Below, piece after piece: positions 7,963 to 14,481 of a stretch of DNA of 63,864 bases. The position numbers and the translations under genes were made by a program. Position 1 is the stretch's first letter. Every line of letters starts with the position of its first letter. The notes beneath the pieces were generated by a model. The model saw only the letters and a program-made list of their open reading frames with translations. It was not told where the DNA came from and made no database searches. This DNA comes from Reyranella sp. (GTDB lineage: Bacteria; Pseudomonadota; Alphaproteobacteria; Reyranellales; Reyranellaceae), in the NCBI GenBank assembly GCA_019750135.1, contig JAIEOV010000067.1, positions 1-63,864 on the forward strand. Direction: 5' to 3'.

Positions 7963-9269
7963 CGCTCGATGTCGGAGCCGCACAGCGCGAGCTTCGAGGC
8001 CATGCCGTCGTACCCGCGATCGAGATGGTCGAGGCCATCCAGCGCGGTTTCTCCTGTCGCGCCAAGCCCGGCGAGCACCAGCGCTGCCGCCGCGCGTACG
8101 TCGGTGCAGGTGACCGAAGCGCCGCACAGACGTTCGACGCCGCGGACCCGCGCCGTGCGGCCGCGCACGACGATGTCGGCGCCCATCTTGCGCAGCTCGT
8201 CGACGTGGCGAAAGCGTTGCTCGAAGATCGTCTCGGTGACGGCACTCGCCCCTGTTGCCATGGTGAGCAGCGCCATTGCCGGCGCCTGCAGATCGGTGGC
8301 GAAGCCGGGATAGGGCTGGGTGGTGATGTCGATGCCGCGAAGGCCCGTCGCGGCGCGGCGGGCGATGACGCCTTTTTCCGTTTCCTGCAACGCGACGCCG
8401 GCTGCTTCGAAGGACGGCGCGGCCGTGCCGAGAAGCTCGATGCGCCCGTTCGGCAGCGACAACTCGCCGTCGGTCAGCGCCGCGGCGCAGGCGAGGGTGC
8501 CGAACTCGATGCGGTCGGGCAGCACGGTATGCACGGCGCCGCCCAGCAACGCATCGCCTTCGATCGAGAGCACGTGCGTGCCCAGGCCTTCGATCCTGGC
8601 GCCCATTGCGATCAGGCACGTCGCGAGGTCGGCGATCTCCGGTTCGCGCGCGGCATTGCGGATGGTCGTCGTGCCCGCCGCAACGACGGCCGCCAGCAGG
8701 AGATTCTCGGTGGCGCCGACCGACGGCTGGGGAAGCAGGATATCGGCGCCGCGGAGCCCGCCGCGCGCCGTCGCGCGGATCGTGCCGTCGGCCAGCTCGA
8801 TGGCGGCGCCCATGGCGCGTAGGCCGGCGATGTGGAAGTCGATGCCGCGCAGGCCGATGGCGTCGCCGCCCGGCAGGGGCAGCGCCGCCTCGCCGCAACG
8901 CGCGAGCAACGCGCCGAGCAGCAGCACCGAGGCGCGCATGCGGGTGACCAGCTCGGGATCGATGCGCTGCGGCTGCACGCGGTCGGCGGCGATCGTGACG
9001 GCGAGGCTCTGCTCGCCTGTCGACCAATGCATGTCGCAGCCCAGGCGCTGCAGCAGTGCCGCCAGCACGGCGACATCGAGATTGGCCGGCACGTTTCTCA
9101 GGGTCACCAGGTGTGGCGTCAGCAGGGCCGAGACCATCAGCGGCAGGACGGCGTTCTTGGCGCCGCTGACCGGGTAGCTGCCGGCGAGGGGACGGCCGCC
9201 GCGGATGATCAACCTGTGCCCGGTGTTGGGCCGCCACCAGGGCGCGGCCGTCGAGAGGGAAGCATTCAT
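7956..9269 (-). CDS. murA: UDP-N-acetylglucosamine 1-carboxyvinyltransferase (MurA) with Cys-to-Asp active site
   Basis: MurA transfers enolpyruvate from PEP to UDP-GlcNAc, the first committed step of peptidoglycan synthesis. The 437-residue protein has the EPT fold blocks PVSGAKNAVLPL (essential Lys), QPSVGATENLLLAA and TTQPYPGFATDLQAP (catalytic Asp). The loop that carries Cys115 in E. coli reads PGGDAIG, so the Cys is Asp136. Asp-type MurA enzymes, as in Mycobacterium and Chlamydia, remain active but are not alkylated by fosfomycin. ATG 9269 was chosen over the TTG two codons upstream. Its promoter region is shared, divergently, with the leader of the GNAT gene. It could be the only MurA or a paralogue. 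Confidence 0.93.
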   Translation of the reverse strand: MNASLSTAAPWWRPNTGHRLIIRGGRPLAGSYPVSGAKNAVLPLMVSALLTPHLVTLRNVPANLDVAVLAALLQRLGCDMHWSTGEQSLAVTIAADRVQPQRIDPELVTRMRASVLLLGALLARCGEAALPLPGGDAIGLRGIDFHIAGLRAMGAAIELADGTIRATARGGLRGADILLPQPSVGATENLLLAAVVAAGTTTIRNAAREPEIADLATCLIAMGARIEGLGTHVLSIEGDALLGGAVHTVLPDRIEFGTLACAAALTDGELSLPNGRIELLGTAAPSFEAAGVALQETEKGVIARRAATGLRGIDITTQPYPGFATDLQAPAMALLTMATGASAVTETIFEQRFRHVDELRKMGADIVVRGRTARVRGVERLCGASVTCTDVRAAAALVLAGLGATGETALDGLDHLDRGYDGMASKLALCGSDIERQ

Positions 9270-9294
9270 GGGCAAGACGATAGTCGAGGCTGCG

Positions 9295-9324
9295 TTGACA
9301 GCGCCACAGTCGCGGGCTTATACA
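9295..9324 (+). promoter_or_regulatory. Sigma-70 type promoter of the GNAT leader transcript
   Basis: TTGACA (9295-9300, perfect -35) and TATACA (9319-9324, good -10) are separated by 18 bases. Transcription would start about seven bases downstream, at or next to A9331, the first base of the leader-peptide ATG. Confidence 0.7.
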
Positions 9325-9330
9325 ATGTCC

Positions 9331-9381
9331 ATGACCACGAACCTGCTCCAGAAGGGTTGGTACTTTACGCTGCTGAAATAG
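9331..9381 (+). CDS. Attenuator leader peptide with Trp-Tyr-Phe
   Basis: A 16-codon open frame encodes MTTNLLQKGWYFTLLK and then TAG. Three consecutive aromatic codons, UGG-UAC-UUU (9358-9366), occupy the control position before RNA segment 1 of the attenuator. No Shine-Dalgarno sequence precedes it, and the predicted start of transcription coincides with the ATG, so translation would be leaderless, as I recall for rhizobial trp leaders. An in-frame ATG at 9325 could add two residues. Assigned from position, codon content and the RNA folds. Confidence 0.7.
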   Translation: MTTNLLQKGWYFTLLK

Positions 9382-9430
9382 GCGGCGCGAAGGGTTATGA
9401 CCTGACAAAGCCGCCGCTTCCCGGCGGCTT
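9368..9430 (+). promoter_or_regulatory. Ribosome-mediated transcription attenuator (segments 1-4)
   Basis: Three mutually exclusive pairings are visible. 1:2 pairs 9368-9374 (CGCUGCU) with 9381-9387 (GGCGGCG). 2:3, the antiterminator, pairs 9380-9387 (AGGCGGCG) with 9412-9419 (CGCCGCUU) over 8 bp. 3:4, the terminator, pairs 9408-9416 with 9422-9430 over 9 bp. A ribosome stalled on the Trp/Tyr/Phe codons would cover segment 1, free segment 2 and favour 2:3, so the GNAT gene would be read when charged aromatic tRNA is scarce. Confidence 0.72.
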
Positions 9431-9440
9431 CTGTGTTTCT
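9408..9440 (+). terminator. Rho-independent terminator inside the GNAT leader
   Basis: A perfect 9-bp stem AAGCCGCCG/CGGCGGCTT with loop CTTCC is followed by CTGTGTTTCT. It lies downstream of a promoter and upstream of the GNAT gene on the same strand. The other neighbour, murA, is transcribed away from it. It therefore fits premature termination rather than the end of a gene. Confidence 0.75.
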
Positions 9441-9485
9441 GGAAAGGGCCTCCGGGCCGCGGCGGGACCGCAAACGGAGGACGAG

Positions 9486-9938
9486 ATGTCGATCATTGAA
9501 GCTGAGATCAGAACGGCGCTGCCGCCGTCGATACGCGTGCGCCTGGCGGGCCCGCGCGACTGCGAAGCGCTCGTCGCACTGCTCGACGACCCGGCGCATG
9601 CGCGCGAACAGGTGCTGACGTGGCTCGAGACGCCGGGCACGACGCTTCTGGTCGCCCAGAGCGAAATGGGTGTGCTTGGCGTCGCCGTGCTTCTGACGCG
9701 CATCATGCCCAAGCCGGGTGGCGGCATGCACAAGGTGGTTGAGGTCGACAACCTGGTGGTCCATCCCGATCAGCGCGGCCAGCGGATCGGACGGCGCCTG
9801 CTGGCGGCCGTGGTGGAATGGGCGCGCCAGCGCCGCGCGGCCCAGGTCGAGGCTGTCGTCGGCGAGAGGGACGCCCGGCGCTTCTATGAAAGTTTCGGTT
9901 TTGCCACGGCCGACGATCGGCTGGTGCTGGCGGCGTGA
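9486..9938 (+). CDS. GNAT-family N-acetyltransferase under attenuator control
   Basis: A 150-residue acetyl-CoA-dependent N-acetyltransferase. Motif A reads VEVDNLVVHPDQRGQRIGRR (the Q/R-x-x-G-x-G/A pyrophosphate loop) and motif B contains RDARRFYESFGF. The acceptor is unknown. ATG 9486 has GGAGG five bases upstream. The open frame extends upstream, but that part is antisense to murA and crosses the attenuator, so it is not coding. The leader with Trp/Tyr/Phe codons suggests a role in aromatic amino-acid physiology, for example acetylating an aromatic amine, amino acid or related antimetabolite; this is inference only. Confidence 0.88.
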   Translation: MSIIEAEIRTALPPSIRVRLAGPRDCEALVALLDDPAHAREQVLTWLETPGTTLLVAQSEMGVLGVAVLLTRIMPKPGGGMHKVVEVDNLVVHPDQRGQRIGRRLLAAVVEWARQRRAAQVEAVVGERDARRFYESFGFATADDRLVLAA

Positions 9939-9959
9939 GATCGGTCGATTAACGCGCCT

Positions 9960-9977
9960 CTGTGATTTTTCGCACAG
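9960..9977. promoter_or_regulatory. CRP-like half-site pair upstream of the DyP-P450 operon
   Basis: TGTGA-TTTTTC-GCACA (9961-9976) matches the CRP consensus TGTGA-N6-TCACA at nine of ten positions, and it extends to CTGTG/CACAG dyads. It lies about 190 bases before the first gene of the operon. CRP/FNR-type binding is inferred from the match alone. Confidence 0.4.
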
Positions 9978-10003
9978 ATGAGTTCTGGAGCGTCGCTAGA
10001 GTT

Positions 10004-10026
10004 GCGACTACCGTATAGGTAGTCGC
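10004..10026. promoter_or_regulatory. Perfect 9-bp inverted repeat, putative operator
   Basis: GCGACTACC-GTATA-GGTAGTCGC is a perfect dyad with a 5-base centre, in the 229-base leader of the DyP-P450 operon. The size and symmetry fit a dimeric HTH regulator. Further hairpins follow in the leader: ACCGGG-type at about 10034-10050, and GGGGATGC at 10073-10080 with GCATCCCC at 10113-10120. Confidence 0.45.
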
Positions 10027-10167
10027 GGCTGTGCCCGGTCTTCAACCGGGGCGCGCCGCGCCGCTGGGGAGCGGGGATGCGGCGCGCACGATCATGATCA
10101 CTGCAGTTCGGAGCATCCCCTCGTCCTTCGACGGTTTGATGATGCCAACAGCAGGGTAGGTCGAAGC

Positions 10168-10923
10168 ATGTCTCCTCCCACGCCACTCAACTGGGTGAAG
10201 TCCAAGACGGCGGGTCAGGTCTCGGAGATCGCCGTTCTGGCGCCGATCAAGCTCGGCCGTGTGCCCGGCGAGCGCAGGACCTACGAAGAGCGCCTTCGCT
10301 TCGCGATCGACAATCTCACGGCCCGGGTCCAGCAAGGCATCCCGATCGAGCTCGACCGGATCCGCACCATTCACTTCGGCAGGATGATGATCATCCGCCC
10401 CGAGCAGTATCTGGTCTACTCCGACGTGCCGGGGGTTCAGTACGACCAGACCGCCAAGGGCAAGGTCCCGAAGCCGTTCGACGACTACGTCCTGCTCGAC
10501 GCGCCCGACGCAACGCCACCGACGTTTCGCTCGTGGCTCCTGACGCTCGTGGAGTTCGACGGCGACATCCGCGTCTATTTCCGCGACATCGCCCAGTTCA
10601 TCGCCGACGATTTCGACGCGTTGTTCCGCAATTGCGAGGACTACGGCACGACGCGGAACTTCGAGGCGTTCTGGTCGTGGATCAAGCGGTATCAGATCGA
10701 CAGCAATCTCTTCTATTCGCGCTATGGCGACCTCACGCTGGTGCGCATCAAGCAGCTCCAGGACTTCAAGCGTCGCTTCGACGAGTTCGTCGCCGAGGTC
10801 CGGCCGGCGAACGGATCGCGCGGGAAGCCCATGGACGATCTGTTCGACCAGTTCCTGGCGCAGACGCAGCAATACGCCAGCGACTTCCCGTCGCCCGGCG
10901 GTGTCTACAAGTCGAAGAGCTGA
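10168..10923 (+). CDS. Unknown protein preceding the DyP-P450 fusion
   Basis: A 251-residue soluble protein that I do not recognise. It has no signal peptide, membrane helix or cofactor motif. Aromatic-rich conserved-looking stretches are IHFGRMMIIRPEQYLVYSD, LLTLVEFDGDIRVYFRDIA and FEAFWSWIKRYQIDSNLFY. The alternation of strands and helices could fit a ferredoxin-like or dimeric alpha-beta barrel, but this is weak. It ends 12 bases before the DyP-P450 gene and so is almost certainly co-transcribed; a substrate-handling or maturation partner of the hemoprotein is possible. ATG 10168 follows GGTCGAAGC, and base composition matches the neighbours. Confidence 0.75.
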   Translation: MSPPTPLNWVKSKTAGQVSEIAVLAPIKLGRVPGERRTYEERLRFAIDNLTARVQQGIPIELDRIRTIHFGRMMIIRPEQYLVYSDVPGVQYDQTAKGKVPKPFDDYVLLDAPDATPPTFRSWLLTLVEFDGDIRVYFRDIAQFIADDFDALFRNCEDYGTTRNFEAFWSWIKRYQIDSNLFYSRYGDLTLVRIKQLQDFKRRFDEFVAEVRPANGSRGKPMDDLFDQFLAQTQQYASDFPSPGGVYKSKS

Positions 10924-10935
10924 ACGAGGACCGCG

Positions 10936-13900
10936 ATGGCATACGATGGTGTATCTTCGGGGCTCGCAACCTCCGTGCAGGCCCATCTCGGCCGGGCTTC
11001 GCGCTTTGTCGACGGCAAGACACGCAACTGGTCGCTGTTCTTCTTCTTCCGCATTCTGTCGACGGCCCGCCTGGCGGCAAACCTGAAGCAGATCGCGCTG
11101 GCGCTCGATGCCAAGGCTGCAGCCGGCGTCCCGCCGGCCAAGCTGGACGACCCGCAGGCGCCCGCCCAGCTCTTCCTCGATTGGCTGAAGATCCTCACCG
11201 AGGCCAAGTCGGACGACTTCTGGAAGACCTTCAAGACGGAGTGCGAGAAGGCCGGTATCCAGATCCCGGCGCAGGCCGGCCCCGACCAGCAAGCGTACGA
11301 GCTGCTCTTCCAGGCCATCGAGGATTTCTCGAACGGGGCATTCGCCGGGCTGCCGGCGAGCTTCACCACGCCGATCAAGGCTGAAGTCGCGCGTGCGGCA
11401 TTCGCCACGCTGTCGAACCCGGACAACTTCAATGCCTTCGTGGCGAAGTTCGGCAATACCGCCGCTGCCGCGGGCCGCAAGGCATTGTCGGGCGGCTTGC
11501 TGGGGGCGTTCGCCTACGAACTGCTCCGGCAATTCGCGCCGGCCCAGGCCGGACCGAAGGACGGCGTCGTCCGTCCGGCAGTGCTGCGCAGCGAGGCCGT
11601 GGAGATCGGGCTGACGCGCGACCGCGAGCAGGTCGAGAAGCAGTGGGATCCGGTTCCGATCAACTTCGCCTTCACGTTTCCCGGCCTGAAGGCGCTGCAA
11701 TTGAGCGGGCCGACGCTCGCTTCGTTCCCCGAAGCCTTCAGGCAGGGCATGGCGGCACGTGCCGACCGGCTCGGCGACATCGGGCCGAGCGCGCCGGAGA
11801 ATTGGGAGGGCGTCCTCGGCCTCGACTGCGTGCACGGCTACTTCACCGGCGGCTACCTCGTCGACGGCGACGACCAGACGATCTCGGAGGATGCGCGCCG
11901 GCGGTTGCGCGACGATGTAAGCGCCTTCAACGACAGCACCGGCACCAACGGCTGGGGCGAGACGCTGCGCACCATCATGACGTTGCTGTGCCTGCCGCTG
12001 GGCATCGAGATCCTGCACGTCGAGCTGGGCGAGGATCCGTATCACACCGACCGGAACGGACGAGTCATTCGCCCGCCGTACCGCATGGAGCATTTCGGTT
12101 TTCGCGACGGCATCAGCCAGCCGTTCGTCGACATGAATCTCGGCGATCCGCTGCCGGGCGGCGGTACGCCGGGTCGCAACCGCACCTGGACGCCGGTCGC
12201 GCATGGCGAGATCTACCTCAGTGAGCGGGACGAGGACGGCAACGAGCACCAGCTGCCCGTTCACAAGCTGCTGCGCGAGGGCAGCACGTTCCTGGTCTTC
12301 CGCAAGCTCGAGCAGGACGTCGCGGCGTTTCGTGCCTATCTGGCGAGCCAGCGCCCCAACGACCATGCCGCCCAGGACAAGCTCGCCGCGCAGTTCGTCG
12401 GACGCTGGCCCAACGGCACGCCGCTGGCGGTGGCGCCCCATGCGTCACGCGATCTGGGAAGCGATCCGGACGGGCTTCTCAATGATTTCCGTTACGCCGC
12501 GGACGATCCGCAGGGTCGGAAGTGTCCGCTCGGATCGCATATCCGCCGGACCAATCCGCGCGACATCGGCGGCACCAACGACGTGCGCCGCCATCGGATC
12601 CTACGCCGCGGCATGGCCTATGGCGGCGCGCTGCTGCCGATGGATTCGCCCGGTGACGGTCGCAAGCGGGGCCTGTTGTTCATCGCCGCGAACTCGCGGC
12701 TGGATCTGCAGTTCGAGGTGATCCAAGGCGACTGGATCAACAAGGGCGAGATCCTGGGCCAGGCCGGCCTCAATCGCTGCCCATTGACCGGCGCCAATCT
12801 CGGCAAGCCGACCGATTCCTTCCTCGAAAGCGGCGCGGTGGCGCCGGTGACGGGCCTGCCGCCTTTCGTCATCACGCGCGGCGGCGACTACTTCTTCGCC
12901 CCGGGCGTCAAGGCCATGCAGGCGCTCGCGCACGGCGAGAAGTTCGCCGTCGATGCGGCAGAGCTGCCCTACGAGGGCTACAGCATGGGCGACGCCACGG
13001 CGCCCTCGCTGCTCGACGAGAGGCGGGTCAAGGGATACGCCGGGCAGATCTTCGCAGGGCTGAAAGACGTCGTGCGCGTCGGGATGCCGTCGGCGGCGGC
13101 CGGCGACCCCGGCGCCGCACCGGTCGCGTTCGTGGCCCGCGTCGCGCACGTCAAGCAGGCGCTCGGCATGCGGTTCGACGCCGCCACCAACCAGATGGTC
13201 ACCTCGGTCCCTCATTACCAGGACGCCGTCCGGACCATCAGCACGGGCCTGGACATGATCGTCAGCACGCAGCCCGACCCTGTCACGGGGCCGAAGCGTG
13301 CGCTCATGATCAAGATCCTGGAGGCCGGCTGGGCGGCGCTGTCGACCCCGCAGGAGTCCGTCTATGTGCGCTTGGCGCGCGTGACCAAGCGCAACATCGA
13401 GGCGACGCTGCGGCGGACGGCGTCCCACCGGTCGATCGACATCGTCTACGACCTGGGAGCGGTCACGACCTACAACGTCATCAGCGACTTGTTCGGCACG
13501 CCCGGTCCAGACTGGTTGACCGAGATGGCCATCGCCCTGCGTTTCTCCCGGCAGCATCTGACCCAGATCGATCCGGAGTGGCTGACCGCCATCAAGGCCA
13601 GCAAACCCGACGACGTCGGCCTGGCGACATGGCAGGTCTGGTCGATCCTGATGTTCGTCGACATCGTCGGCAACTACCTGCAGCAGGCGGAGCTGAAGGG
13701 ACTCGGTGTGCAGGCGGGCCGGGAGTTCCTGACGCATATCGATATGCTGATCGTAAAGGCCAAGGAGCAGCGCCTTCCGCCGCAGACGAACCTGCTGGCG
13801 GCGTTCGTGTCGTTGGAGGCCGCGTTCACGAACCCGGCCAACCCGAATGCTCTTTCGGCCGAGGTCTATTACGCCCTCGTCCGCATGCTGCTGCTCGAAG

Positions 13901-14481
13901 TGGCGAGCTCGGCGATTGTCATCGCGCCGACGCTGGGCGCGGTCGTCGACACCGCGCTGACTGCCGGCATCGATCTGTCGTCGCTCATCCAGCTGATCAT
14001 GAAGGTGACGCCGTCGCAGGCGAAGTTCGACGAAGGCATCCAGCGACTGCTCTACGAGACCTGGCGCCTCAATCCCACCGTCAAGCTGTTGATGCGACAC
14101 GCCAACCAGGATGAGCAGTACGGCAAGGACATGGTCAGGAAGGGCGACTGGATTGCCGCCCTCGTCGGCGCGGCATGCTTCGATCCCGTGGCCTTCGACC
14201 AGCCCAGGCAGTTCTCGCTCGATCCCATCCTTCCCGGGCCGAAGCGCAATCTCGAGGATTACCTGCTGTTCGGCGACTCCCAGGCGCCGGGCCGGCTTTG
14301 CTGGGGCAGGGACAAGCTCGCGCTCTATCTTCTGACCGAGTGCCTCAAGGCAGCGGGGCGGCTCAAGGGATTGAAGAAGGTCGCGGGCGCCGCCGGCGAG
14401 CTGAAGAAGATCGCGCAGGTGAATGTCGGGCTGTCGACGCGGTTCGCCACTATTCTGCCGGACTGGCCAAAGAAATCCTGA
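10936..14481 (+). CDS. DyP-type peroxidase / cytochrome P450 fusion
   Basis: A 1181-residue double hemoprotein. Residues 1-235 are unassigned and partly helical. Residues about 236-680 are a DyP-type peroxidase: distal GFRDG (388-392, catalytic Asp391), proximal heme ligand His535 in CPLGSHIRRTNPRD, and distal Arg588 in AANSRLDLQFE. Residues about 740-1170 resemble a cytochrome P450: ExxR at Glu1041-Arg1044 in LLYETWRLNP, and the heme-thiolate Cys1122 in FGDSQAPGRLCWGRDKLAL. The P450 I-helix oxygen-activating AGxxT motif is not clear, so that half may use peroxide or a rearrangement chemistry instead of O2. No secretion signal is present. It overlaps the convergent cyclase gene by 32 bases. 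Confidence 0.88.
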   Translation: MAYDGVSSGLATSVQAHLGRASRFVDGKTRNWSLFFFFRILSTARLAANLKQIALALDAKAAAGVPPAKLDDPQAPAQLFLDWLKILTEAKSDDFWKTFKTECEKAGIQIPAQAGPDQQAYELLFQAIEDFSNGAFAGLPASFTTPIKAEVARAAFATLSNPDNFNAFVAKFGNTAAAAGRKALSGGLLGAFAYELLRQFAPAQAGPKDGVVRPAVLRSEAVEIGLTRDREQVEKQWDPVPINFAFTFPGLKALQLSGPTLASFPEAFRQGMAARADRLGDIGPSAPENWEGVLGLDCVHGYFTGGYLVDGDDQTISEDARRRLRDDVSAFNDSTGTNGWGETLRTIMTLLCLPLGIEILHVELGEDPYHTDRNGRVIRPPYRMEHFGFRDGISQPFVDMNLGDPLPGGGTPGRNRTWTPVAHGEIYLSERDEDGNEHQLPVHKLLREGSTFLVFRKLEQDVAAFRAYLASQRPNDHAAQDKLAAQFVGRWPNGTPLAVAPHASRDLGSDPDGLLNDFRYAADDPQGRKCPLGSHIRRTNPRDIGGTNDVRRHRILRRGMAYGGALLPMDSPGDGRKRGLLFIAANSRLDLQFEVIQGDWINKGEILGQAGLNRCPLTGANLGKPTDSFLESGAVAPVTGLPPFVITRGGDYFFAPGVKAMQALAHGEKFAVDAAELPYEGYSMGDATAPSLLDERRVKGYAGQIFAGLKDVVRVGMPSAAAGDPGAAPVAFVARVAHVKQALGMRFDAATNQMVTSVPHYQDAVRTISTGLDMIVSTQPDPVTGPKRALMIKILEAGWAALSTPQESVYVRLARVTKRNIEATLRRTASHRSIDIVYDLGAVTTYNVISDLFGTPGPDWLTEMAIALRFSRQHLTQIDPEWLTAIKASKPDDVGLATWQVWSILMFVDIVGNYLQQAELKGLGVQAGREFLTHIDMLIVKAKEQRLPPQTNLLAAFVSLEAAFTNPANPNALSAEVYYALVRMLLLEVASSAIVIAPTLGAVVDTALTAGIDLSSLIQLIMKVTPSQAKFDEGIQRLLYETWRLNPTVKLLMRHANQDEQYGKDMVRKGDWIAALVGAACFDPVAFDQPRQFSLDPILPGPKRNLEDYLLFGDSQAPGRLCWGRDKLALYLLTECLKAAGRLKGLKKVAGAAGELKKIAQVNVGLSTRFATILPDWPKKS

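Noticed and set aside
9407..9440. Terminator of murA
   Set aside because: murA is transcribed in the opposite direction and ends at 7956; the hairpin lies upstream of its start.
8832..9485. Upstream extension of the GNAT frame
   Set aside because: It runs antisense to murA and through the attenuator; the real start has GGAGG five bases upstream.
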